DNA of 64,000 bases from JANQRX01 sp963663975 (GTDB taxonomy: Bacteria; Pseudomonadota; Alphaproteobacteria; Rhizobiales; Kaistiaceae), in contig CAXXRA010000011.1 of assembly GCA_963663975.2 (NCBI GenBank), positions 186,001-250,000 on the forward strand, read 5' to 3'. The notes beneath the pieces are model-generated. The model was not told the origin of the DNA. It ran no database searches and saw only the letters and a program-made list of their open reading frames with translations. The first letter of the stretch is position 1. The number at the start of each line of letters is the position of its first letter. Below, one piece after another: positions 9,845-18,725 of this stretch. The position numbers were made by a program, and so were the translations under genes.

Positions 9845-10762
9845 ATGTACAGCAGGTTGTTGGCCGCCGCGGTTGCCTTTGCGCTCGCCGGATCACCCTA
9901 TGCACAGGCCGGCTGGCTTGATTTTCTGTCGAGTGGGAGGACCCCTGACAGCTCGATTGTCCTCGCCCAGTCCATCGAAGCGGAGCGGATCAATCGCCTC
10001 GAGGCGCAAATGCGCACGCTGACCGGGCAGATCGAGGAGCTGGAATTCCGTTTGCGACAGCTGCAGGACCAGCTTCAGCGCGCGCAGGCGGATTCGGATT
10101 TTCGGTTCCGCGAACTGCAGGGCGACGGAACGTCTTTTCAGCTACCGACTCAGCGGTCGTCTGCGCCGGCGCTGCCCAACCCGCCGCCCAGTGCGCAGGC
10201 GCTGGGCGGCGGGTTGAACCAACCGGTGACATTGGCTGCCCCGGCCCCGGCCGTGGGTGGTGCAACCCAACCGCTCGATCTGTCCGCGCTGGCGCGGGGC
10301 GCGTCGCCGACGCCACAGCTGCCCGCAGGCGAGTTAGCGTCCACCGGCAGCCCGCGGTTGATCTCGATCACTCCCACCGGCGATCCTGGCAGGGACTATC
10401 AGCGCGGCTATGATCTGATTCTGTCCGGTGACTATTTCGGCGCGGAAGAGGCTTTCCGGCAGTTCCTGATCGCCTATCCCAGTGATCAACTGGCGGCCGA
10501 TGCCCAGTTCTGGATCGGCGAGAGCTATTTCGCCCGCGGCCAGTATCGTGAGGCGGCCGATGAGTTTCTGGCAGGCTACAAGGCGTACGCTGAAAGCGCC
10601 AAGGGGCCCGAGACTCTGTTGAAGCTGGGATTGTCGTTGGCCGGGCTGGGTGAACGCGACGCGGCATGCTCCACATATGCCGCGGTCATCAAGCAATACC
10701 CGCAGGCCTCCAACTCCCTTCGTCAGCGGGTGGTGTCCGAACAAGCCGTTGCAGCCTGCTGA
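9845..10762 (+). CDS. cpoB: Cell division coordinator CpoB (YbgF)
   Basis: CpoB is a periplasmic TPR protein that coordinates peptidoglycan synthesis with Tol-Pal constriction. The 305-residue product begins with a signal peptide (MYSRLLAAAVAFALAGSPY), then a coiled-coil segment (about residues 42-90, rich in LEAQMR/IEELEFRLRQL), a Pro/Ala-rich linker and C-terminal TPR repeats (DYQRGYDLILSGDYFGAEEA and following). The ATG at 9845 was chosen over an in-frame TTG at 9815 because it gives a clean signal peptide. The end overlaps the likely tilS start. Confidence 0.92.
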   Translation: MYSRLLAAAVAFALAGSPYAQAGWLDFLSSGRTPDSSIVLAQSIEAERINRLEAQMRTLTGQIEELEFRLRQLQDQLQRAQADSDFRFRELQGDGTSFQLPTQRSSAPALPNPPPSAQALGGGLNQPVTLAAPAPAVGGATQPLDLSALARGASPTPQLPAGELASTGSPRLISITPTGDPGRDYQRGYDLILSGDYFGAEEAFRQFLIAYPSDQLAADAQFWIGESYFARGQYREAADEFLAGYKAYAESAKGPETLLKLGLSLAGLGERDAACSTYAAVIKQYPQASNSLRQRVVSEQAVAAC

Positions 10763-12065
10763 TTCCACTCCAGCGATCGATGACGACGAGGTCGAAGCAC
10801 TCTTCGCGCCGCTGGAAAATGCGGACAGCATAGCGCTGGCGGTTTCGGGCGGTGCTGATTCTCTGGCGCTGCTGGATTGCGCCGACCGCTGGCGGCGTGA
10901 TCGAGCCGCCATCCAACTTGTCGTGCTGACGCTCGATCACCGACTGCGACCGGAGTCGGCCGACGAGGCCGCCATGGTGGCCGGGTTGGCCGAGGCCCGC
11001 GGACTTTCTTCACGAATTCTGGTCTGGGATGGCGAGCTGCCGGAGGTCGCTATCGAAGCAGCTGCGCGCGCGGCCCGCTACCGGCTGCTGCTCAACGCCA
11101 CCCGCGACGCCGGAGCCAGCCATTTGGTGCTGGCCCATCACCGCGATGACGTCGCCGAAGGTCTTCTCATGCGCCTCGCTCGCGGGTCCGGGGTCTTCGG
11201 GCTTGCAGCGATGCGTCCGGTCATCGCGACGCCGGGCGTCGTCATTTTCAGGCCGTTCCTGACGGTCGCCAAATCGCGATTGGCGGCGACGGCGAGCGCC
11301 GCAGGCTTGGTACCGGTGGACGATCCGATGAACCACGATCTCAGGTTCGCCCGCGCCCGGGTTCGGGCGTTGCTTCCCGCTTTGGGCGAGCACGGATTGG
11401 CTGCCGGCAATCTGGCATCGGCAGCGCACCGACTGGCCGATGCAGCCGAAGCCATCGACGCGGCGGCAACCGGCTTGATCGACCGGGCCGTGATCGTCGA
11501 CGAACTGGCCATCGTCCGTCTCGATCATGCTGTTTTCGCAGCCGCTCCGAAGGCGGTCCGCTATCGCGTCGTCGGCCGCGTCCTCATGGCTGTGGGCGGT
11601 GAACCGCATGAACCTCGTTTCGACCGGCTCGAGAGGTTGTGCGGTGCGATCAGCGCCGGCCCGGCAAAGTGGAAGCGATGTCTGGGCGGGGCGGTGATCG
11701 AACGGCGCGCCGCCGATGTCGTCCTGTACCGCGAGATGACCCGAGCCGGGCTGCCCGAAATGCCGCTTGCCGAAGCGTCCGAGCGCGAGTGGGATCGGCG
11801 GTTTCGCGTCGCCGTGACCGGGCCGGTTCCGGACAACGCGACCCTCGGGCCTCTCGGCGAAGCGGGACGGCGCGAGATCAGTGCGCGCGGCGCCGCCGCC
11901 GCTGCCCTTGCGGTGCTCCCCGCGGTGTGGAGCGGTGGATCGGTGCGCTCGGTGCCCTCGCTCGGTTTCACCCGGGGTCCGCCGCTTCCTTTGGAGATCC
12001 GTCAGATCGTGGCCGAACGCCTGCAGCGGCCGCCGCTGTTTCCGGATTACTTTGGTGCGCGCTAG
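10749..12065 (+). CDS. tilS: tRNA(Ile)-lysidine synthetase TilS
   Basis: TilS converts the wobble cytidine of tRNA-Ile(CAU) to lysidine using ATP and lysine, which prevents misreading of Met codons. The PP-loop ATPase motif SGGADS is at about residue 35, followed by LDHRLRPES, LAHHRDDVAEG and the family segment FRPFLTVAKSRL. The frame is open upstream, but the first start codon giving a family-like N-terminus is TTG at 10749, overlapping cpoB by 14 bases, so the start is uncertain. The stop codon TAG lies inside the CTAG target of the adjacent IS insertion and is regenerated by it. Confidence 0.9.
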   Translation: MQPADSTPAIDDDEVEALFAPLENADSIALAVSGGADSLALLDCADRWRRDRAAIQLVVLTLDHRLRPESADEAAMVAGLAEARGLSSRILVWDGELPEVAIEAAARAARYRLLLNATRDAGASHLVLAHHRDDVAEGLLMRLARGSGVFGLAAMRPVIATPGVVIFRPFLTVAKSRLAATASAAGLVPVDDPMNHDLRFARARVRALLPALGEHGLAAGNLASAAHRLADAAEAIDAAATGLIDRAVIVDELAIVRLDHAVFAAAPKAVRYRVVGRVLMAVGGEPHEPRFDRLERLCGAISAGPAKWKRCLGGAVIERRAADVVLYREMTRAGLPEMPLAEASEREWDRRFRVAVTGPVPDNATLGPLGEAGRREISARGAAAAALAVLPAVWSGGSVRSVPSLGFTRGPPLPLEIRQIVAERLQRPPLFPDYFGAR

Positions 12066-12903
12066 GTGCTGTTGACAGTTAACGGTTTATTAATGGCGGT
12101 TGTGATTCAAGCAAGACCTGGGTGTGGAGGAGGAACCGGTCATGCTTCGCAGGGAATTGACGGACGTTCAATGGGAACGGATATCGGATTTGGTACCCGG
12201 CAAGGCGTCGGATTGCGGATCCACGGGACGGGACAATCGTCTGTTCGTGGATGCGGTATTGTGGATTGCACGCACGAGTTCGCCATGGCGCGACCTGCCG
12301 GACGCGTTCGGCAATTGGAACAGCGTGTACGTGCGCTTTTCCCGGTGGGCCAAACAAGGGGCATGGGAGAGTCTTTTCAAGGCCTTGGTGGACGATCCGG
12401 ACTTCGAATACCTGATCATCGATTCAACCATTGTGCGGGCACATCAACATGCGTCGGGCGCAAAAGGGGGACTCAAAATCAGGCCATCGGACGTTCGCGC
12501 GGCGGCTTGACGAGCAAGGTTCACATCGCTGTCGATGGGCTCGGCAATCCATTACGGTTCATCCTTACCGGCGGTCAGGTAGGCGATGTCACCCAGGCTG
12601 AAGAGTTGATCGCCGACGTGGCCGGCGCAAACCTCATCGCCGACACGGCCTATGATGCCGATCATCTCCGCGCCCGTCTCAACGATGCCGGAATAGTGGC
12701 GGTGATCCCATCCAACCCGTCACGGGCGCAAGCCATCCCCTACGATGCCGAACTCTACAAAGAAAGACATCTCGTCGAATGTTACATAAACAAAATCAAA
12801 CACTTCCGGCGCATCGCCACGCGCTATGAAAAAACCGCAACGGCCTACATGGCCATGCTGTTTCTTTCGGTGCCATCATCTGGCTGATAACTGTCAACAG
12901 GAC
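12066..12903 (+). mobile_element. IS5-family (IS427-like) insertion sequence, copy 1
   Basis: An 838-bp element with terminal inverted repeats: GTGCTGTTGACAGTT at the left, and the reverse complement GTCCTGTTGACAGTT of the right end (one mismatch). It is flanked on both sides by CTAG (12062-12065 and 12904-12907), the target duplication expected for this family. It carries two overlapping transposase frames. It inserted exactly at the tilS stop, between tilS and ftsH, which are otherwise adjacent in related genomes. It is nearly identical to the copy at 16129; copy 1 has lost three bases near its right end (a G near 12866 and two C's near 12885). Confidence 0.93.
12142..12887 (+). CDS. IS5-family transposase (orfA plus orfB by -1 frameshift)
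   Basis: orfA starts at ATG 12142 behind a strong GGAGGAGGAA site and ends alone at 12510 after 122 codons. It carries the DUF4096-like LRRELTDVQWERISDLVP and the first catalytic Asp in YLIIDSTIVRAH. The DDE remainder (GRSRGGLTSKVH, ADTAYDAD and the final ERHLVECYINKIKHFRR with the catalytic Glu) is in the -1 frame and ends at 12887. The frames overlap at AAAAGGGGG (12462-12470), a plausible slippery site, with the same layout in copy 2. In copy 1 the last residues are altered by the small deletions, but the catalytic core is intact. Confidence 0.88.
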
Positions 12904-13052
12904 CTAGTGTCTCCCTTGTATTCACCTTGCCGTAATCCGGTCATGATAGCATGGCAGTTAATCTTGGTTTCGCGTGGACAAGCACCTATCTTTAACCGTG
13001 ACGGGCTTGAGAAACGGCGCGTCGGCGATCCGTCTGCCCCCAAGGAATGCTC

Positions 13053-14972
13053 ATGAGCCCCAATTTTCGTAACTTCGCCGTCTGGGTGATCATCCTGCTC
13101 GTGCTGGTTGGCCTGTTCAGTATGTTCCAGAACACCGGTACGACAACGGTGTCGCGTGACCTCGCCTATACCCAGTTCGTCACCGATCTGGAGCAGGGCC
13201 GGGTGCGCAGCGTGGTGATTTCGGGTCAGCAGATCATCGCCAATTATGACAACGGCAGCACCTTTCAGACTTACGCGCCGGACGGCTCGGATATCGTCCG
13301 GCGCATGGAGGACCGCGGGGTCACGATTACCGCCAAGCCGACAAGTGAAGAAGGCCAGTCGCTGCTCCAGACCCTGCTTGGCTGGACGCCGATGCTTCTG
13401 ATCCTGGCGGTCTGGATATTCTTTATGCGGCAGATGCAGGGTACTGGCGGCAAGGCGCTCGGATTCGGCAAGTCCAAAGCCAAACTTCTGACCGAGGCTC
13501 ACGGGCGCAAGACCTTTGATGATGTCGCCGGAGTCGACGAGGCCAAGGAGGACCTCGAGGAAATCGTCGAGTTCCTGCGCGACCCGCAGAAATTTCAACG
13601 GCTCGGCGGTCGGATTCCGCGCGGCGTTCTGCTCGTCGGCCCGCCAGGTACCGGCAAGACGCTCCTGGCGCGCGCGATCGCGGGCGAAGCCAGCGTTCCG
13701 TTCTTCACGATTTCCGGTTCAGACTTCGTCGAAATGTTCGTCGGCGTTGGTGCCAGCCGCGTGCGCGACATGTTCGAGCAAGCCAAGAAAAATGCGCCGT
13801 GTATCATCTTCATCGACGAAATCGATGCGGTTGGCCGTCATCGCGGCGCCGGGCTCGGCGGCGGCAATGATGAGCGGGAGCAGACGCTGAACCAGTTGCT
13901 GGTCGAGATGGACGGCTTCGAATCCAATGAAGGCATCATCCTGATTGCCGCCACCAACCGGCCCGACGTCCTCGATCCGGCGCTGCTGCGACCGGGCCGG
14001 TTTGACCGCCAGGTGGTGGTGCCCAATCCGGATGTCGTCGGTCGGGAAAAGATCCTCAAGGTGCACATAAAGAAAGTGCCACTGGCACCGGACGTGAATC
14101 TCAGGATCGTGGCGCGCGGTACGCCCGGGTTCTCCGGCGCGGACCTGGCGAATCTCGTCAATGAGGCGGCGCTTCTGGCGGCACGGCGTGGCAAGCGCAT
14201 GGTGACGATGGCCGAATTCGAGGATGCCAAGGACAAGGTCATGATGGGCGCGGAGCGCCGCACGCTGGTGATGACCGAGGACGAGAAGCGGTTGACCGCT
14301 TACCACGAGGGCGGCCATGCGATCGTTGCGCTGCACGTTCCGGCCGCCGATCCCGTGCACAAGGCCACGATCATCCCCCGGGGCCGCGCGCTTGGCATGG
14401 TGTTGCAGCTGCCGGAGCGCGACAAATTGTCGTTGAGCCTCGAACAGATGACCTCACGCCTGGCCATCATGATGGGCGGCCGGGTTGCCGAGCAGATGAT
14501 CTTCGGCGAAGAGAAAGTGACCTCTGGCGCGGCCTCCGACATCGAGCAGGCGACCCGTCTGGCCCGCATGATGGTGACGCGATGGGGCTTCTCTGAGGAA
14601 CTCGGCGCGGTCGCCTATGGCGAGAATCAGGAAGAGGTGTTTCTCGGTCATTCAGTCTCCCGACAGCAGAACATCTCCGAGGAGACGGCGCAGAAAATCG
14701 ACGGCGAGATCCGCCGCTATGTGGAAGCCGGCTTTAGCGAGGCCCAGCGTATTCTGACTTCCAATGCCGATGAACTCGAAACACTCGCGCAGGGCCTGTT
14801 GGAGTATGAAACGCTGAGCGGCGACGAGATTCACGACCTGCTCGCCGGCAAGCAGCCCGTGAGGGAGACCACGGAGGAGGCGGCGGCCTCCAAGGGTTCG
14901 GCCGTCCCGGTCACAAAGGGCAAGTCCAAGGCACCGCCGAGCCCCGGTCTGGAGCCGCAGCCGCAATCCTGA
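13053..14972 (+). CDS. ftsH: ATP-dependent zinc metalloprotease FtsH
   Basis: FtsH is the membrane-anchored AAA+ protease that degrades misassembled membrane proteins and short-lived regulators such as RpoH and LpxC. The 639-residue protein has two N-terminal membrane helices (about residues 5-25 and 103-122), Walker A GPPGTGKT, Walker B IIFIDEID, the second region of homology RPGRFDRQV and the zinc site HEGGH. The ATG at 13053 was chosen over 13047 because AAGGA at about 13041-13045 is correctly spaced only for the later one. It is normally in line with tilS; here the IS5-type copy 1 sits in the promoter-proximal gap. Confidence 0.96.
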   Translation: MSPNFRNFAVWVIILLVLVGLFSMFQNTGTTTVSRDLAYTQFVTDLEQGRVRSVVISGQQIIANYDNGSTFQTYAPDGSDIVRRMEDRGVTITAKPTSEEGQSLLQTLLGWTPMLLILAVWIFFMRQMQGTGGKALGFGKSKAKLLTEAHGRKTFDDVAGVDEAKEDLEEIVEFLRDPQKFQRLGGRIPRGVLLVGPPGTGKTLLARAIAGEASVPFFTISGSDFVEMFVGVGASRVRDMFEQAKKNAPCIIFIDEIDAVGRHRGAGLGGGNDEREQTLNQLLVEMDGFESNEGIILIAATNRPDVLDPALLRPGRFDRQVVVPNPDVVGREKILKVHIKKVPLAPDVNLRIVARGTPGFSGADLANLVNEAALLAARRGKRMVTMAEFEDAKDKVMMGAERRTLVMTEDEKRLTAYHEGGHAIVALHVPAADPVHKATIIPRGRALGMVLQLPERDKLSLSLEQMTSRLAIMMGGRVAEQMIFGEEKVTSGAASDIEQATRLARMMVTRWGFSEELGAVAYGENQEEVFLGHSVSRQQNISEETAQKIDGEIRRYVEAGFSEAQRILTSNADELETLAQGLLEYETLSGDEIHDLLAGKQPVRETTEEAAASKGSAVPVTKGKSKAPPSPGLEPQPQS

Positions 14973-15002
14973 TCCGAATCCAAACCATATCGCATGCCAG
15001 AG

Positions 15003-15030
15003 GCCGCCTCCGGGCGGCTTCTTCTTTTTT
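15003..15030 (+). terminator. Rho-independent terminator after ftsH
   Basis: A 6-bp perfect GC stem, GCCGCC (15003-15008) and GGCGGC (15013-15018), closes a TCCG tetraloop and is followed by TTCTTCTTTTTT. It begins 31 bases after the ftsH stop and is a convincing intrinsic terminator. Confidence 0.85.
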
Positions 15031-15632
15031 CGCACGACATTGGGTTCCAGGTGGCGGCGAGCGATGGTTGGCAGGGTTTTTCGCCCATTGCCTGCAGCTT
15101 CGATATTGCGGCCGAATATGGCCCACCTGCCGCGCACCAAGTTCGACGCGGCCTACTTCGAGGTTGGTGAACGTGGTTAAGCCAACCTTAAGTTTTGCCG
15201 CCGACAATGACCTGCAACTGGCCGCCGCGTGAGGCGCCTCGACGGGGTTTACCGGCAGCTGCCCAACTCCCCAATGGCGCTGTGGCGCAGGACCGGCCCT
15301 GACATCCATCTTCGCCGCTGGCGCCGCGCGTCCCGTAGGACGGGCGGCGCCCGGTAGTGTCGACTGTCGATCCTCCGGGGTTCCCGGAATTCTTTGGCTC
15401 CCGCGCAGGGCGGTGTTGTTGCTTCGACGTTTCGGTTTGGGTTCCTGAACGGTTACGCCGTTGACCTTGTCAACTCCAAGACTCGCTTTGTGTTGCAGTC
15501 GGGCAAAGGCCTTTCTCCGATTCCCGGTGCGACGCGGGCGGGCGTGAAACAGGCAAACGCTGCGTGGCGCGGTGCGCGCCCGCATGGTCCATCGAGGCTA
15601 CCCGGCGCCGGAGGTGGCCGAGTGGCCTCCCC
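15031..15632. other. Non-coding gap between ftsH and the CBS gene
   Basis: About 600 bases with no credible gene. Short open frames here lack ribosome binding sites or recognisable products. A CCCGT-AGG-ACGGG hairpin is seen near 15328-15345. The glmM gene that often follows ftsH is absent. A tRNA-like start near 15611 is accidental. Confidence 0.5.
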
Positions 15633-16067
15633 TCAGCGATTGGCGACAGCGACGTCGCGCATGACATTGGCCTCGAGTTCCATCTCGTCGAGGCGGCGCC
15701 TGACCACATCACCAATGCTGATGATGCCCACGATGCGATCGCCATCAACAACCGGCAGATGCCGCATACGCCGCAGGGTCATGAGCTGCATGGCCGTCTT
15801 GACCGTGTCGTCCGGCCCGCATGTGATGACGGTCGTGGTCATGAGTTGCGCGACCTTTAGCTGCAGAATTGTGCCACCATGGCGTGTCAGACCACGCATC
15901 ACATCTCGCTCCGAGATGATCCCGTCGAGCGATTTGCCATCGGCGCTGACCACGATGGCGCCGATGTCCTCCTGGCGCAATTTGTGAGCCAGCATCTCGA
16001 TGGTCTCGTCGGGTCGCATGGAAACGACCTTGTCGCCCTTCTCTGAGAGGATTTCGCTGATTTTCAT
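15633..16067 (-). CDS. CBS-domain pair protein
   Basis: A 144-residue stand-alone Bateman module. Two CBS repeats are visible: residues about 8-65 (VVSMRPDETIEMLAHKL...GIISERDVMRGL) and about 75-130 (VAQLMTTTVITCGPDDTVKTA...GIISIGDVVRRRL). The D/E-x-D-V ends of each repeat are the usual adenosyl-ligand contacts. Such proteins sense AMP, ATP or similar ligands. It is transcribed towards ftsH and lies between that gene and the second IS5-type copy. The target is unknown. Confidence 0.9.
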   Translation of the reverse strand: MKISEILSEKGDKVVSMRPDETIEMLAHKLRQEDIGAIVVSADGKSLDGIISERDVMRGLTRHGGTILQLKVAQLMTTTVITCGPDDTVKTAMQLMTLRRMRHLPVVDGDRIVGIISIGDVVRRRLDEMELEANVMRDVAVANR

Positions 16068-16128
16068 CGCCGTACTCCGTCCGCTGCGGCCGGGCGGGGA
16101 CAGGAACGGGGAGCAATAAACGCTCTAG

Positions 16129-16969
16129 GTGCTGTTGACAGTTAACGGTTTATTAATGGCGGTTGTGATTCAAGCAAGACCTGGGTGTGGAGGAGGAACC
16201 GGTCATGCTTCGCAGGGAATTGACGGACGTTCAATGGGAACGGATATCGGATTTGGTACCCGGCAAGGCGTCGGATTGCGGATCCACGGGACGGGACAAT
16301 CGTCTGTTCGTGGATGCGGTATTGTGGATTGCACGCACGAGTTCGCCATGGCGCGACCTGCCGGACGCGTTCGGCAATTGGAACAGCGTGTACGTGCGCT
16401 TTTCCCGGTGGGCCAAACAAGGGGCATGGGAGAGTCTTTTCAAGGCCTTGGTGGACGATCCGGACTTCGAATACCTGATCATCGATTCAACCATTGTGCG
16501 GGCACATCAACATGCGTCGGGCGCAAAAGGGGGACTCAAAATCAGGCCATCGGACGTTCGCGCGGCGGCTTGACGAGCAAGGTTCACATCGCTGTCGATG
16601 GGCTCGGCAATCCATTACGGTTCATCCTCACCGGCGGTCAGGTTGGCGATGTCACCCAGGCTGAAGAGTTGATCGCCGACGTGGCCGGCGCAAACCTCAT
16701 CGCCGACACGGCCTATGATGCCGATCATCTCCGCGCTCGTCTCAACGATGCCGGAATAGTGGCGGTGATTCCATCCAACCCGTCACGGGCGCAAGCCATC
16801 CCCTACGATGCCGAACTCTACAAAGAAAGACATCTCGTCGAATGTTACATAAACAAAATCAAACACTTCCGGCGCATCGCCACGCGCTATGAAAAAACCG
16901 CAACGGCCTACATGGCCATGCTGTTTCTTGTCGGTGCCATCATCTGGCTCCGATAACTGTCAACAGGAC
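16129..16969 (+). mobile_element. IS5-family (IS427-like) insertion sequence, copy 2
   Basis: An 841-bp element, same orientation as copy 1, with the same 15-bp terminal repeats and flanking CTAG at 16125-16128 and 16970-16973. It differs from copy 1 by a few silent changes and by retaining the bases missing from the right end of copy 1, so it is the more complete copy. The two copies bracket ftsH and the CBS gene (about 4.1 kb), which could allow deletion or duplication by recombination. Confidence 0.93.
16205..16956 (+). CDS. IS5-family transposase, copy 2 (orfA plus orfB by -1 frameshift)
   Basis: The same two-frame design as copy 1: orfA from ATG 16205 to a stop ending at 16573, orfB in the -1 frame to 16956. 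The AAAAGGGGG overlap is at 16525-16533. The C-terminus reads MAMLFLVGAIIWLR, the full family ending, whereas copy 1 has a shifted tail. All DDE residues are present, so this copy is the likelier active source. Confidence 0.88.
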
Positions 16970-17371
16970 CTAGGGGACGCTGCATAAGCGAGTTCGCTGT
17001 ATCCGGCTCCTGTCCTGACCAGCTCAATTCGATTGAAGCGGTCAGCCAATGTTATCACGAACCAGAGAGTCGCGCTGGTCCCAACCGGTGGTGACCGGAT
17101 GAAGCCGGCCGGAGACGACTCGGAGTGGACCACAAATGGACCCGTGTCGCCGTTCTCCGGTGAGCGCTTCGGCGCGAAGCAAAGACGACAGTTGAAGCGT
17201 TGTTGCGTGGCTTGGAACGGCGGACGCGCGTGCCTGAGCGACCATGGTTGGGACACCCGGATCACCCGGAAAGCCTCGTGCGGTCACAATCGATGGTCGG
17301 CAAAGGCCGCGTCCGCCGGCGGAAAACTTGTCGCATCCGTGAAGCTGGGAAAGACCTTGCGTTTTGGCCCC

Positions 17372-17416
17372 CCTGCCGATACATGCGCCGGCGGGACACC
17401 CCTCCCCAACGAGGGG
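17372..17416 (+). ncRNA. Candidate serC leader RNA (two hairpins)
   Basis: Two consecutive hairpins lie just before the serC ribosome binding site. Hairpin 1 pairs CCTGCCG (17372-17378) with CGGCGGG (17389-17395, one G-U). Hairpin 2 pairs CCCCTC (17399-17404) with GAGGGG (17411-17416). A serC RNA motif made of tandem hairpins directly upstream of serC is known from alphaproteobacteria, so position and shape agree. Assignment to that Rfam family is an inference and needs a covariance-model search. Confidence 0.5.
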
Positions 17417-17439
17417 CATCTATCTGGAAGGATAGGCTG

Positions 17440-18615
17440 ATGACGACGCCCCCCATGCCTGGCCGCCGGCCGGCCAATCCCAATTTTTCTTCTGGACCTT
17501 GTGCCAAGCGCCCCGGCTGGTCGCTGGATGCGCTTGGTGACGCAGCGCTCGGCCGCTCCCACCGCGCAAAGATCGGCAAGAACAAGCTCAAGCGGGTCAT
17601 CGAGGAAACGCGCGCGTTGCTGGAACTGCCGGCCGATTTTCGGCTGGGCATCGTTCCGGCGTCCGATACCGGCGCGATGGAGACCGCACTGTGGTCGCTG
17701 CTCGGCAGCCGGCCCGTCGACGTGCTCGCCTGGGAGTCCTTCGGGCTGGCCTGGGTGACCGATGTGGTCAAACAGCTGAGGCTCGAGGACGCCCGCGTTC
17801 TCAAGGCCGATTACGGCCACCTGCCCGACCTCGGCCAGGTCGATTTCGACCATGATGTGGTGTTTACCTGGAACGGCACCACTTCGGGCGTTCGGGTTCC
17901 TGACGGTGACTGGATCGCCGCCGACCGCAAGGGGCTGACGATCTGCGATGCTACCTCGGCCGCCTTCGCCCAGGACCTGCCCTTCGACAAGCTCGATGTT
18001 GTCACCTTCTCCTGGCAGAAGGCGCTTGGCGGCGAGGCGGCACACGGCGTGCTCATTCTCAGCCCACGGGCGGTGGAGCGGCTGGAGACGACGTCTCCGG
18101 CCTGGCCGATGCCCAAGCTTTTCCGCCTGACCAAGGGCGGTAAACTCAACGAAGGCATTTTCGCCGGGTTGACGATCAACACGCCGTCCATGCTGTGTGT
18201 CGAGGATTGCCTTGATGCGCTCGGATGGGCGCGGTCGATCGGCGGCTTGGTCGCCATGCGCGGCCGAGCCGATACCAATTTCAAGGTCCTGGCTGAATGG
18301 GTCGAGCGCACGGCTTGGGTCGATTTCTTTGCCGTCGACCCGGCGACGCGGTCCAATACATCGGTGTGTCTGAAGGTGGTCGATCCGGCGATCGTTGGCC
18401 TTGAGACCGCGGACCAGGAGGCGTTCGTGCATGGCATCGTCGCTCGACTGGATGGGGAAGGGGTCGCCTACGACACCAACTTCCACCGCGACGCACCGCC
18501 ACATCTCAGGATCTGGACCGGCGCCACGATCGAGGCTTCCGACGTCAAGATTCTGACCGAATGGCTGGACTGGGCGTATGCCGGCGAGAAATCCGTGCTC
18601 GTCGTGGCCGCGTAG
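17440..18615 (+). CDS. serC: Phosphoserine transaminase SerC
   Basis: SerC transfers an amino group from glutamate to 3-phosphohydroxypyruvate in serine synthesis (PLP enzyme, class V fold). The 391-residue protein opens with PNFSSGPCAKRPGW, the phosphate-binding N-terminus of the alphaproteobacterial subtype, has ASDTGAMETALW, and carries the PLP Lys in TFSWQKALGGE. AAGGAT about 8 bases before the ATG at 17440 fixes the start; the frame extends further upstream without family similarity. It is followed by serA 110 bases later. Confidence 0.95.
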   Translation: MTTPPMPGRRPANPNFSSGPCAKRPGWSLDALGDAALGRSHRAKIGKNKLKRVIEETRALLELPADFRLGIVPASDTGAMETALWSLLGSRPVDVLAWESFGLAWVTDVVKQLRLEDARVLKADYGHLPDLGQVDFDHDVVFTWNGTTSGVRVPDGDWIAADRKGLTICDATSAAFAQDLPFDKLDVVTFSWQKALGGEAAHGVLILSPRAVERLETTSPAWPMPKLFRLTKGGKLNEGIFAGLTINTPSMLCVEDCLDALGWARSIGGLVAMRGRADTNFKVLAEWVERTAWVDFFAVDPATRSNTSVCLKVVDPAIVGLETADQEAFVHGIVARLDGEGVAYDTNFHRDAPPHLRIWTGATIEASDVKILTEWLDWAYAGEKSVLVVAA

Positions 18616-18725
18616 ATCGACCGCAAAATAACGCCGGGCCGCACAGGACGCCACCCGAATACCCAAATTGGGTCCCACGTGCAGCCCACATGCACGCCAC
18701 CCGGATTGCCAAGGACAACCTCATC

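Noticed and set aside
15611..15632. tRNA-Ser/Leu-like start GGTGGCCGAGTGG
   Set aside because: No acceptor, anticodon or T-arm partners follow; it lies at the end of the CBS gene and is coincidental.
12066..16969. Composite transposon made by the two IS5-type copies
   Set aside because: Each copy has its own CTAG on both sides, which is expected for two independent insertions; because CTAG is the preferred target, the flanks cannot prove joint movement.
17284..18678. 464-codon minus-strand ORF opposite serC
   Set aside because: Antisense shadow of serC in GC-rich DNA with no recognisable motifs.
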